From: JACCYX01 sp964610045
GTDB taxonomy: Bacteria; Chloroflexota; Chloroflexia; Thermomicrobiales; UBA6265
Length of the DNA stretch: 64,000 nt
Assembly (NCBI GenBank): GCA_964610045.1
Contig: CAZSUN010000001.1
Span: 1-64,000, forward strand
Direction: 5' to 3'
In this document: piece by piece, positions 9,022-19,183 of the stretch
How positions within the stretch are numbered: the first letter of the stretch is position 1
How the letters are laid out: each line of letters starts with the position of its first letter
The notes under the pieces: generated by a model
What the model saw: only the letters and a program-made list of their open reading frames with translations
Database searches by the model: none
What the model was told of the DNA's origin: nothing
Translations under genes and position numbers: made by a program

Positions 9022-10242
9022 TTACCTCACCTCGCCGTCGAGCAGGGATTCGTCATCGGTGAGGGTGAATGCCGAGAACGTGAATGGACCGGCGGCGTTG
9101 CGGCCCCGTCGCTGGTGGCGGATCAGGATGGGTGGGGTACGGTTGGCGAGGTCGTTGAGCAGGCGTTTGACCTGGCCCTCGCTCAGGCGTGGGAGCACGC
9201 TGGCGGACGTCAGGTGCGCGAGGATCGTGCGGAACGAGAGGTAGCCGGCCTTCTTTGATGCCTGGAGCTGCCGTAATTCTTCGAACAGGTCGCGCCGTTC
9301 CTCCACCCGGAGTGATTCGAGCCGAACGTCGAGACCGGGATCGATCTCATCCCGAAGGTCATCGAGCGACTCGTCATCCTCATTGCTGATCGTCGGAAGT
9401 GATGGCAGCGACGCGTAGCTGTTCCCGCCCGATGTGGTCACCACCACGTCGCCAGCAGCCTGAGCGGCTTCCATGAATGCCCCAAACGGCACGCCGTACC
9501 AGGCGCGCGGCTTCAGGTTGAAGTCCTGACCGAGCCAGTGACCCAGTTCCTGGAAGAGGATCGGGGCGCCATCGCCGCGCCGCTCCAGCGTTTCTCGCAG
9601 CATCCGGAAGGCTTCCTCGATCGGTGGCGCACCGGTCTGGGGAACGAGTGTCCTTTCCGTGGTTGCCGGGGTTGGAGGAGGTGACTTCGGCTGCTCGCCC
9701 TGCCCGGACGAAGCTCGTTGGGGCCGCCTGCCCCGAACGCTGGGGTCGAGGTCGCGTTCGTACAGTAGCACGGTGTCAGCGGCGGACGAGAGCATCCGGC
9801 TCATCGCCTGGTCCACGCCGATGACGACCACATTCCGGCCGTGCTGCCGGAGGAAGTTGATGGGATGGATGAGATCGCCGTCACCGGTCACGATCACGAA
9901 CGTCGCGATGTTTGACGATCCGACCGCCGTTTCGACCGCATCAACCGCGATCCGCACATCGGCACTGTTCTTGCGTGTCGGGACGTAGATGGGTTCGATC
10001 CCTTGCCGGTAGAGGTTCTCGGCGTCGATGGCAAGATCAGGCGATGTCCAGGGTGCATAGGCGCGCGCGAGGACGAGGCGGCCGCGTTCCTGCGCCTCCT
10101 GGATGATCAGGGACATTTGCGGTGTGGTGACGTTGAAGAGGCGCTTCAGGCTGATCTGGAGATTTTCGTAGTCGATCAGCAGCGCGACATCACCGGCGCC
10201 GCCGCCGTTTCCGCTGTCGTTTCGCGCGTTGGTGGCTGCCAC
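9022..10242 (-). CDS. NYN-domain protein with LOTUS/OST-HTH domain
   Basis: A 406-residue protein with an N-terminal NYN (PIN-like, LabA/DUF88) nuclease-fold domain, residues about 18-165. Acidic metal-binding positions are seen in LLIDYENLQ (Asp24), KNSADVRIAVDA and VTGDGDLIHPI. A linker of about 45 residues rich in Pro and Ser follows. Next comes an OST-HTH/LOTUS-like segment (about 213-290, FQELGHWLGQDFNLKPRAWYG), then a further winged-helix-like region to the C terminus. Relatives are taken to be RNA-binding or RNA-cleaving proteins; substrate and role are unknown. It stands on the minus strand between the fucosidase and a GNAT gene. Confidence 0.85.
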   Translation of the reverse strand: MAATNARNDSGNGGGAGDVALLIDYENLQISLKRLFNVTTPQMSLIIQEAQERGRLVLARAYAPWTSPDLAIDAENLYRQGIEPIYVPTRKNSADVRIAVDAVETAVGSSNIATFVIVTGDGDLIHPINFLRQHGRNVVVIGVDQAMSRMLSSAADTVLLYERDLDPSVRGRRPQRASSGQGEQPKSPPPTPATTERTLVPQTGAPPIEEAFRMLRETLERRGDGAPILFQELGHWLGQDFNLKPRAWYGVPFGAFMEAAQAAGDVVVTTSGGNSYASLPSLPTISNEDDESLDDLRDEIDPGLDVRLESLRVEERRDLFEELRQLQASKKAGYLSFRTILAHLTSASVLPRLSEGQVKRLLNDLANRTPPILIRHQRRGRNAAGPFTFSAFTLTDDESLLDGEVR

Positions 10243-10290
10243 TGAATCCTGCTCCCCATGGACGCCGTTCGTGGCGAAAGCATACCAGTG

Positions 10291-10890
10291 TCAGGATTCG
10301 GGGTCCGGTCCGAATTGGGCGGCAAGGACCGGGCTCTCGAATTCGGATGCCAGGCAATCCATGATGATCCAGTCCCATCGCTTCCCGAATGCCCAAAAGG
10401 CTTCGCGGTACCGGCCTGCTTCCCGGAACCCGGCCTTGCGATAGGCACGCTGACCCATCCGGTTGAACTCCGCCACACCGAGGTGAACCGCGTGCATCCC
10501 GATCACGCTGAAGGCGTAGTCGAGCGACAACCTGGCCGCTTCTGTCCCGTAGCCACGGCCCCGGGCGGACTTCTCGCCGATCATGATCCCGAACTCGCAG
10601 GTCCGGTTCTTGCGCCGGTAGTCGAACAGGGCGCAGGTTCCAATCGGTGCCCCGGTGTCGCGTTCGCGGATGAGGAAGGTCACTTTGTCCGACCCGACGA
10701 CCTCTTCGTCAAACCACTTTTCCTCATCCTGCATGGTGTATGGGCGTGGGATTTCGGCTCCGAGCCGTAGCTGGGCGCCAGGGTCGTTCATCCAGCGGGT
10801 CGCCAGCGGGACGATATCCCGGGTCACGGGGCCGAGTGTTACCAGATCGCCCGCCGCGATCACGATTGGGTCGTCTTGCTGCCCGTTCAC
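10291..10890 (-). CDS. GNAT N-acetyltransferase, RimJ/RimL type
   Basis: A 199-residue acetyltransferase of the RimJ/RimL-like group. The sequence DDPIVIAAGDLVTLGPV...IVPLATRWMNDP opens the domain. GTCALFDYRRKNRTCEFGIMIGE is the central strand pair, SARGRGYGTEAARLSLDYAF is the acetyl-CoA loop, and NRMGQRAYRKAGFREAGRYR is the C-terminal signature. The GTG at 10890 follows GAGGGCAAGGCGC and starts right at the domain. The frame is open to 11124, but that extension has no similarity to the family and would run into the rny leader region. The substrate is unknown. Confidence 0.8.
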   Translation of the reverse strand: MNGQQDDPIVIAAGDLVTLGPVTRDIVPLATRWMNDPGAQLRLGAEIPRPYTMQDEEKWFDEEVVGSDKVTFLIRERDTGAPIGTCALFDYRRKNRTCEFGIMIGEKSARGRGYGTEAARLSLDYAFSVIGMHAVHLGVAEFNRMGQRAYRKAGFREAGRYREAFWAFGKRWDWIIMDCLASEFESPVLAAQFGPDPES

Positions 10891-11153
10891 GCGCCTTGCC
10901 CTCGTTTCTTGACGTAACCACTTCCCGGTGTATTCGTGGATGGGCCATCCGGGTGACCAGGTGGGCCGGACCAACGTCGCTTGACGGCCATTATCGCGTG
11001 CCCGTATCATCGCTGGCGTACGGGCGATGGCGTAGTCACTTGGAAACACGGCCAGGGGCGCTGAACCTGGTCGGCTTTTCCGTTGCCGCCGCTCACGCAC
11101 CTTAACAACTGAGTGCCCCTGCAATGGGGATCCAAATGCGAGGAGCGAAGTCG

Positions 11154-12719
11154 ATGGGTGATATCGTCATCTATCTCATCGGGGCCGTGCTCGTCGCTGG
11201 TATCACTTTCTTCGCGACCAGGTACTGGTTGGAGCAAGGCGCCCAATCGCGGGTACGTCAAGCCCAGTCAGACGCTGATCGAATTGTTGAAGAAGCTGAG
11301 ACCACGCGCCGGGAAGCGGCTCTGGCTGCGAAGGATGAAGCGATTCGATTGCGTGGCGATCTCGACCGGGAGCTGAACCAGCGCCGGAAGGAATCCGAAC
11401 GGATCGAGCGCCGAATCGAGCAGAAGGAAGAATCGATTGACAAGCGCGCGCAGGGTCTCGACCAGCGCGAGCAAGGTGTGCGGCGACAGGAACAACAACA
11501 ACTGAAAGCGGTCGAAACCTGGGAGCGACAACGCCAGCAACAGGAGCAGGAGCTTGAGTCTGCCAAGGGCAAGCACCTGGAAGAACTGGAGCGCATTGCC
11601 GGGCTGACGGCCGATGAGGCTCGCCAGCAACTGGTTGACATGGTGGAATACGACGCGCGCAACATGGCGGCGCGGCGCGTTCACGAGATCGAGCGGGAAG
11701 CCAGGGAAGACGCCGACCGGCGGTCGCGGAAGATCCTTGCGACGACCATCCAGCGAATTGCCACCGACTATGTTGCGGAGTCGACGGTGACGGTGGTGCC
11801 GCTGCCGACCGATGAAATGAAGGGCCGCATCATTGGCCGTGAGGGACGCAACATCCGCGCCCTCGAACTCGCAACCGGGGTCGACCTCATCGTCGACGAT
11901 ACGCCGGAGGCGGTGACGGTGTCCGGCTTCGATCCGGTGCGGCGTGAAGTCGCGCGACGAGCACTGACCAAGTTGCTGCAGGATGGCCGGATTCATCCGG
12001 CCCGGATCGAGGAAGTCGTCAACAAGACACAACTCGAAATCGACCAGGTGATGCGGGAAGAGGGCGAACGGGTGGCCTATGAAGCCAACGTGCCCGGATT
12101 GCATCCCGATCTCATCAAGCTGCTCGGTCGCCTGAAATTCCGGACCAGCTACGGCCAGAATGTGCTGGCGCACTCGCTCGAAACATCGATCCTGTGCGCG
12201 AGCCTGGCAGCTGAGCTTGGGGCGGATGTCAACGTGGCCAAGACGGCGGGTCTGCTGCACGACATCGGGAAAGCGGTCGATCACGAAGTTGAAGGACCAC
12301 ACGCCCTGATCGGCGCCGACATTGCCAAGCGGCTCGGTCGCTCGTCGAAAATCGTGCACGCGATCGCGGCGCATCACAACGAAGAAGAACCCCAAACCAT
12401 CGAGGCGTTCATCGTGCAAACAGCCGACGCCATCAGCGGCGCCCGGCCGGGCGCCCGTCGCGAGATGGTGGAAACCTATATCAAACGGCTGGAAGCGCTC
12501 GAAGGCGTTGCGAACTCCTTCGAAGGCGTGGACAAATCCTTCGCGATCCAGGCCGGCCGCGAAGTGCGGATCCTGGTTCAGCCGAACGCGATCGACGACC
12601 TGGGCGCCACCCGGTTGGCTCAGGATGTCGTGAAGAAAATCGAGGAAACGCTCGAGTATCCGGGTCAAATCAAGGTGACGGTGATCCGCGAAACACGAGC
12701 GGTGAACTACGCACGATAG
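11154..12719 (+). CDS. rny: Ribonuclease Y
   Basis: Membrane-anchored endoribonuclease that starts bulk mRNA decay. It has 521 residues, the usual length. Residues 3-22 form one N-terminal membrane helix (IVIYLIGAVLVAGITFFATRY region), then a long Glu/Arg/Gln-rich coiled coil runs to about 190. A KH domain follows with KGRIIGREGRNIRALE, then an HD domain with HSLETS, LLHDIGKA and IAAHHNEEEP. The ATG at 11154 has AGGAG 8 nt upstream, while an earlier in-frame ATG has no such site. A terminator follows. The next gene is a SpoVS-domain protein, as in the rny-ymdB-spoVS order of Bacillus, but ymdB is missing. Confidence 0.97.
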   Translation: MGDIVIYLIGAVLVAGITFFATRYWLEQGAQSRVRQAQSDADRIVEEAETTRREAALAAKDEAIRLRGDLDRELNQRRKESERIERRIEQKEESIDKRAQGLDQREQGVRRQEQQQLKAVETWERQRQQQEQELESAKGKHLEELERIAGLTADEARQQLVDMVEYDARNMAARRVHEIEREAREDADRRSRKILATTIQRIATDYVAESTVTVVPLPTDEMKGRIIGREGRNIRALELATGVDLIVDDTPEAVTVSGFDPVRREVARRALTKLLQDGRIHPARIEEVVNKTQLEIDQVMREEGERVAYEANVPGLHPDLIKLLGRLKFRTSYGQNVLAHSLETSILCASLAAELGADVNVAKTAGLLHDIGKAVDHEVEGPHALIGADIAKRLGRSSKIVHAIAAHHNEEEPQTIEAFIVQTADAISGARPGARREMVETYIKRLEALEGVANSFEGVDKSFAIQAGREVRILVQPNAIDDLGATRLAQDVVKKIEETLEYPGQIKVTVIRETRAVNYAR

Positions 12720-12738
12720 CTCCGCCATGACATGGCAC

Positions 12739-12774
12739 ATCGGGAGGTCCGGGCAACCGGGCCTCCCGATTTTG
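12739..12774 (+). terminator. Rho-independent terminator after rny
   Basis: The GC-rich arms CGGGAGGTCCGG and CCGGGCCTCCCG with a short GCAA-centred loop are followed by ATTTTGTTGTT. It lies about 20 bp after the rny stop. Confidence 0.88.
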
Positions 12775-13135
12775 TTGTTCGGATGATGAGATGGAGCCAT
12801 GCAAATGCCTCCGATCCTGCACGGACGGTTGCAATCACTGCGGAAACTGGAATCCATGGTGCAGAATGTCGCCGCTGCGCGTTGGCGTGTCGTAGACTGT
12901 GCTCGGGGTTGTGGCTGACTTCCCCACCATTCCAGGAATGCCAACTGCATGGAAACGGTGAACCAAATGCGTGTTTACGCGCGTGTGGGGACAGGGAACA
13001 CCAATTCCTGCCAGGCAGGGCACGAGCGGACCGGTCAACTGGTTCGCGCGGGGATTCCTGGAGACGGCACTCCTGTGCCACGCATGCTTGCACCCGGACT
13101 TCGGGTACCAAGGGGAACAAGGGGAGATCGTTCGG
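12775..13135. other. Leader region before the spoVS gene
   Basis: 361 bp without a supportable gene. The reading frame of the spoVS protein stays open back to 12971, but that extension is Cys/Arg-rich and lacks a ribosome site. No clear promoter with both boxes was recognised. Confidence 0.4.
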
Positions 13136-13705
13136 ATGAATCGGTTTTTCAGCAAGCTGGACCTGCGCGATATCAAGATCAGTCCGGAGGGATCGCGGTT
13201 TCCACCCGATGCCGATGAGGTCGAGGATGAGGCGCCTGTCGCCAACGCGGAGGTGACGCCAGACGGGCCGATGTCCGAAGTCACCGTGGCAGAAGTAACC
13301 AACTGGGAAAGCCCGGCGCTGTCACCGTCACCCGCCGTGTCAAACGGTGTCGTGCACGAGGTTGACGTGCTTGTGGAGCCGGAGCCTGATGCGCCCGCCC
13401 CGAGGGCTGGATATGAGGTTGATGGGGTTCTGATCGGCTCCGACGGCGAAGTGCTCAAGGTTTCCGCCCGGTCGCGACCGAGCGCGGTGGCGGGCGCGAT
13501 CGCCGGCGTCGTGCGGGAGGCCGGGCGAGCCGAGGTCCAGGCGATTGGCGCGGGCGCGACCAACCAGGCTGTGAAGGCGGTCGCCATCGCCCGCGATTAC
13601 CTGCGGGAAACCGGGATCGACGCAGTCTGCTTGCCAGCCTTCATCGACGTGACGATCGAAAACGAAGATCGAACGGCGATCCGGCTGGTCATCGAACCGC
13701 GCTGA
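13136..13705 (+). CDS. SpoVS-domain protein with long acidic N-terminal extension
   Basis: A 189-residue protein whose last ~87 residues are a SpoVS domain: EVLKVSARSRPSAVAGAIAG, the short core QAIGAGATNQAVKAVAIAR, then FIDVTIENEDRTAIRLVIEP. The SpoVS fold is an Alba-like small nucleic-acid-binding fold. In Bacillus it affects septation and spore coat assembly; elsewhere its role is open. Residues 1-100 are acidic, Pro/Val/Glu-rich and probably disordered, which is unusual because SpoVS is normally about 86 residues alone. The ATG at 13136 has GGGGAG 9 nt upstream. The PHP gene follows after 23 bp, so it is probably the first gene of that operon. Confidence 0.85.
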   Translation: MNRFFSKLDLRDIKISPEGSRFPPDADEVEDEAPVANAEVTPDGPMSEVTVAEVTNWESPALSPSPAVSNGVVHEVDVLVEPEPDAPAPRAGYEVDGVLIGSDGEVLKVSARSRPSAVAGAIAGVVREAGRAEVQAIGAGATNQAVKAVAIARDYLRETGIDAVCLPAFIDVTIENEDRTAIRLVIEPR

Positions 13706-13728
13706 ACCCCGCCGCACAGGGAGCCGTG

Positions 13729-14601
13729 ATGGTCACGACCGTAGGTACCGCGGCCTTCGACACCACCGGCAACGGTATCGACCTGCACGCGCATACGACG
13801 GCCTCGGACGGGTTGCTCCCGCCAGCCGATCTGGTCGCATATGCGAAGGATCGCGGCATCTCCGTGCTTGGGGTAACCGATCACGACACCCTGGCCGGTC
13901 TCCCGGAAGCGATCACGGCGGCGCGCGCCTTAGGGATGACCCTGGCACCAGGCGTGGAACTGTCCACCACCATTCCCGGACCGGAAATCCACATCCTTGG
14001 GTATTTCGTCGACCCATCAGATGATGGGCTCCTGGCCGCACTGGCCAGGCTCGCCGAGGACCGTGTGGACCGTATCGCAAATGTCGTGCGACTGCTCAAC
14101 GACGCCGGGTACCCGATCAGGCTGGACGACATCATGGCCGAGGCACATGGTGGGTCGGTGGGGCGGCCGCACGTCGCGAGGGCGCTGATCGACATTGGCG
14201 CGGCAACCGACACGAATGACGCATTTGCCCGTTTCCTGCGTCGAGGCACCGTGGGCTGGTGGCCGCGTTCCCCCTTCACCGCCGAGGAAGCCGTCGAGTT
14301 GCTTTCCCGGCATGGCGCCCTGCCGGCCATTGCGCATCCATACTCGACCGGGGATCCGGAAGGTATGGTCAGGAGATTGCTCCCGGTCGGACTCCGTGGC
14401 CTCGAGGTCTACTACGGCGCGTATGATGATGTTCAGCGTGACGGGTTGCGTCGGATCGCCGAAGTCCATGACCTGATTCCAACCGGGGGCAGTGACTTCC
14501 ACGGGCCAAACTACCGCGAAGGCCGGGAAATGGGAACCGTGGATGTCCCCGGCTCGGTGTGGGAACGGCTTTATGAGGCCGCGCCGGATTGGTGGACATG
14601 A
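13729..14601 (+). CDS. PHP-domain phosphoesterase (TrpH/RNase AM-like)
   Basis: A 290-residue PHP-family metal-dependent phosphoesterase, similar in layout to YciV/TrpH enzymes that cleave 3',5'-bisnucleotides or act as 5'-3' exoribonucleases. Metal ligands are seen in DLHAHTTASDG (residues about 17-27), GVTDHDTLAG, GVELS, IAHPYS and GGSDFHG near the C terminus. An inserted helical segment covers residues about 95-170. The ATG at 13729 has AGGGAG 5 nt upstream, which fits better than the GTG three bases earlier. The stop codon overlaps the ispD ATG by 4 bp. In this position after rny and spoVS, a role in RNA turnover is plausible but inferred. Confidence 0.88.
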   Translation: MVTTVGTAAFDTTGNGIDLHAHTTASDGLLPPADLVAYAKDRGISVLGVTDHDTLAGLPEAITAARALGMTLAPGVELSTTIPGPEIHILGYFVDPSDDGLLAALARLAEDRVDRIANVVRLLNDAGYPIRLDDIMAEAHGGSVGRPHVARALIDIGAATDTNDAFARFLRRGTVGWWPRSPFTAEEAVELLSRHGALPAIAHPYSTGDPEGMVRRLLPVGLRGLEVYYGAYDDVQRDGLRRIAEVHDLIPTGGSDFHGPNYREGREMGTVDVPGSVWERLYEAAPDWWT

Positions 14602-15302
14602 CCGTCGCCGATGCCTCGTTCGTCATCGTTTCGGCCGGACGTGGCGAGCGATTCGGGAACCGGGCCAAGGTGCTCCTGCCGATTGCGGGCAAGCCGATGC
14701 TTGCCTGGTCGATCGAAGCGGCGTTCCAGGCGGTATCGGTCAGGGAGATCGTCGTGGTGGCAGGTGACCACACTCTCGATGCCATTGCTGCGCTCGTGCG
14801 TGATATTCCATCGGTCAGGCCGGTCTCGGTGGTGCCCGGCGGCGCGACGCGTCAGGAATCGGTCGCTGCAGGTGTCGCGGCAACCAGTGACGATGCCGCG
14901 ATTGTGCTCGTTCACGATGCGGCCCGGCCACTGGTGACCCCGGACCTGATCGAAGGATGCGTCCGGTCGGCTCGCGACCATGGCGGGGTCATCGCGGCGA
15001 TGCCGGTGACGGATACCCTCAAACAGGTCACCGCCCATCACATCGATCGGACCGTTCCCCGTGAGCACCTGTGGGCGGCCCAGACACCGCAAGCGTTTCG
15101 ACGTGAGACGCTGGTGTCGGCACTGGCATGGTCCCGGGAACATCCGGCAGTCCATACGGACGAGGCATCCATTCTCGAGGCGATGGGGATTCCGGTGACC
15201 ATCGTCCAGGGAGCCGTGTCCAACCTGAAGGTGACCCATCCGGACGATCTCGTCGTCGCGGAAGCCCTGCTTGCGGTGCGCATTGCGGAGGGAAGAGGGT
15301 GA
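14598..15302 (+). CDS. ispD: 2-C-methyl-D-erythritol 4-phosphate cytidylyltransferase
   Basis: Third enzyme of the MEP isoprenoid pathway; it joins MEP and CTP to give CDP-ME in the cytoplasm. It has 234 residues. The nucleotide-binding loop is VSAGRGERFGNRAKVLLPIAG (Gly-rich loop and Lys). GGATRQESVAAG, VLVHDAARPLV and AAQTPQAFRRETL are the canonical IspD motifs, and the Asp of ILEAMG...VQGAVSNLKVT lies at the expected C-terminal site. The ATG at 14598 overlaps the PHP stop (ATGA). ispF follows with another 4-bp overlap, the standard ispD-ispF pairing. Confidence 0.95.
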   Translation: MTVADASFVIVSAGRGERFGNRAKVLLPIAGKPMLAWSIEAAFQAVSVREIVVVAGDHTLDAIAALVRDIPSVRPVSVVPGGATRQESVAAGVAATSDDAAIVLVHDAARPLVTPDLIEGCVRSARDHGGVIAAMPVTDTLKQVTAHHIDRTVPREHLWAAQTPQAFRRETLVSALAWSREHPAVHTDEASILEAMGIPVTIVQGAVSNLKVTHPDDLVVAEALLAVRIAEGRG

Positions 15303-15805
15303 GCAGGAAGCGCTGGCCACGCGTCGGGATTGGGTACGACGTTCATCGCTTTGTCGATGGCAGGCCGCTTGTCCTCGGCGGCGTTGTCGTACCGCATGAT
15401 CGTGGTCTCGAAGGTTACTCCGATGCCGATGTCCTGTTACATGCGATCTGCGATGCCTTGCTCGGTGCGGCGGGATTGGGAGATATCGGCAAGCACTTTC
15501 CTCCGGGCGTCCCAGCGTGGAAGGACGCTGACAGCCGGGAACTCTTGCGATCGTGCGTGGTCATGCTGGCAGACGCGGGCTGGGATCCGGAAAACATCGA
15601 CGCCTCGGTCATCGCGGAAGCACCGCGCATCAACCCGCACGTCGAAGAGATGCGAGCGGCAATCTCCGAAGTCACGGGTCTGGCTGGCGATGCGATCGGG
15701 ATCAAGGCGACAACGAACGAGCGCATGGGTTTCGTGGGGCGGGAAGAGGGGATCGCGGCGATCGCGGTCGCGATGATCGTGCCGCGCGGGGACGATGGAG
15801 CGTGA
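15299..15805 (+). CDS. ispF: 2-C-methyl-D-erythritol 2,4-cyclodiphosphate synthase
   Basis: Converts CDP-ME 2-phosphate to MEcPP with loss of CMP in the MEP pathway; family members are trimers. It has 168 residues. The zinc ligands are in GIGYDVHRF (Asp, His) and SDADVLLHAICDALLGA (His). DIGKHFPP, the substrate loop, and IGIKATTNERMGFVGREEGIAA at the C terminus are complete. The GTG start overlaps the ispD stop, and the stop overlaps the dtd GTG. Confidence 0.96.
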   Translation: MSRKRWPRVGIGYDVHRFVDGRPLVLGGVVVPHDRGLEGYSDADVLLHAICDALLGAAGLGDIGKHFPPGVPAWKDADSRELLRSCVVMLADAGWDPENIDASVIAEAPRINPHVEEMRAAISEVTGLAGDAIGIKATTNERMGFVGREEGIAAIAVAMIVPRGDDGA

Positions 15806-16299
15806 GGGTTCTCCTGCAGCGAGTGAGCCAGGCACGGGTAGAGGTGGGCGGTGAGGTCACCGGGGAGATTGGACCTGGATTGCTGCTCCTCGTCGGGATG
15901 ACCGACGGTGATGACGCCGATACCCTCGATCTGTTCGCGGACAAGGTGACTGGACTCCGGATTTTCGAGGACGCAGACGGGAAAATGAATCTGTCGGCTC
16001 AGGACCTGGTTGGCGCGGGATCACCCTGCGGCATCCTGGTTGTCTCCCAGTTCACGTTGTATGGCGACACCAGAAAGGGGCGGCGGCCGAGTTTCGTCAA
16101 GGCGGCGCGTCCCGAGGTCGCCCGCCCACTCATCAACCAGTTCTGCACAGACCTGCGGAAACGAGGATTCGTGGTCGAGGAAGGACGGTTTGGTGAGCAC
16201 ATGGATGTCAGCCTCACCAACGATGGGCCGGTGACGATCTGGCTTGACAGCGAGGACCAGCGGCGTCCCCGGCGCGGCGGGAGCGAGGCCAACGCATGA
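15802..16299 (+). CDS. dtd: D-aminoacyl-tRNA deacylase
   Basis: Removes D-amino acids (and glycine from mischarged tRNAs) from tRNA, keeping translation homochiral. It has 165 residues. The family start VRVLLQRVSQARVEVGGEV, the catalytic SQFTLYGDTRKGRRPSF and the C-terminal NDGPVTIWL with the GPVT cross-subunit motif are all present. About 18 charged residues extend past the usual end. The GTG at 15802 overlaps the ispF stop by 4 bp, and the ATG of the next gene overlaps its own stop in the same way. Confidence 0.94.
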   Translation: MRVLLQRVSQARVEVGGEVTGEIGPGLLLLVGMTDGDDADTLDLFADKVTGLRIFEDADGKMNLSAQDLVGAGSPCGILVVSQFTLYGDTRKGRRPSFVKAARPEVARPLINQFCTDLRKRGFVVEEGRFGEHMDVSLTNDGPVTIWLDSEDQRRPRRGGSEANA

Positions 16300-16901
16300 G
16301 TGAGGACGAACGCCAACCCCAACCAGAAGCAGCGCCCGCGCCCATCCCGGACGGGGGGTTGAGTTCGGCCATGCCAGCCTGGCTCCAGCAGCCACCAGCC
16401 TGGAAGCGAGAACCGGTGCAGGTGCCGGCTGCCGTCCGAACATTGCCGCCGCCGGATGCTTCCACGATCGATCCGGCCACGCTCCTGGACATTGACGACC
16501 TGCCGGCCTGGCTCCGGAACCTCGCGCGTGAGGCGCCACGGGCAAACATGGAAAGCGCGGAGGCGGTGGCAGTCGCCGCGTCGTCTCCTACCGAACCTGT
16601 GTCCAATTCCGATAGTGCCGTGCTTCCCGTCGGAGAGGCAGAAGCGTCGTTGCCTGTAGACAGTCCGCTCAGCGTAACCATCCCCGACGCGCGGAACGGC
16701 GGGGAATCCGGTGCGGCGCCTGAATCGACGCTGTTCAACGTACCGATACACGACGCAGGCGGATCTCACGATCAGGAACCGGCCCCGGATCGATCATCGT
16801 CCCCGCCATGGTGGCTGTCCGACCGGGTATTGGGATTGGTGCTGCTGGGGATCGTGCTGGCAATGATCTATGTGGTGCTGGTCGCATCCGGAACGATCTG
16901 A
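16296..16901 (+). CDS. Unknown protein with one C-terminal membrane helix
   Basis: I do not recognise a family. The 201 residues are Pro/Ala/Ser-rich and probably disordered for the first 165. Two Trp-containing short repeats occur (LSSAMPAWLQQPPAWKR near 28 and IDDLPAWLRNLAREAP near 65). A membrane helix lies at the very C terminus (VLGLVLLGIVLAMIYVVLVAS), so the protein would be tail-anchored with its bulk in the cytoplasm. The ATG overlaps the dtd stop by 4 bp, so it is the last coupled gene of the spoVS-PHP-ispD-ispF-dtd string. Confidence 0.75.
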   Translation: MSEDERQPQPEAAPAPIPDGGLSSAMPAWLQQPPAWKREPVQVPAAVRTLPPPDASTIDPATLLDIDDLPAWLRNLAREAPRANMESAEAVAVAASSPTEPVSNSDSAVLPVGEAEASLPVDSPLSVTIPDARNGGESGAAPESTLFNVPIHDAGGSHDQEPAPDRSSSPPWWLSDRVLGLVLLGIVLAMIYVVLVASGTI

Positions 16902-16946
16902 TACCACATACGGGCTACCGAATCCGGGTGAAAAGGTGCGTCCTCT

Positions 16947-16998
16947 CGTAGGGGCGACCATGAGCTTGTCCTGAGGCGAAGCCGAAGGCAGCGGAGCG
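16947..16998. repeat. Composite intergenic repeat (GTAGGG start plus 30-nt unit, copy 2)
   Basis: CGTAGGGGCGACC at 16947-16959 resembles the start of the palindromic repeat at 22194. It is followed by GAGCTTGTCCTGAGGCGAAG (16962-16981) and the rest of the unit also found at 2791. It lies between two genes whose 3' ends face each other. Confidence 0.7.
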
Positions 16999-17054
16999 GA
17001 TCTCGCCCGCAGCGGCCACGAGATCGGAACATCGCCGTCGATCCAGGTTCCGTA

Positions 17055-19115
<2,061 letters not shown>

Positions 19116-19183
19116 GAAGGGATGGCTTTCTGGTAGCGTTGCGGCATCGTCCGTTGCGTACCGCAGGAACATAGGGATCGAGT

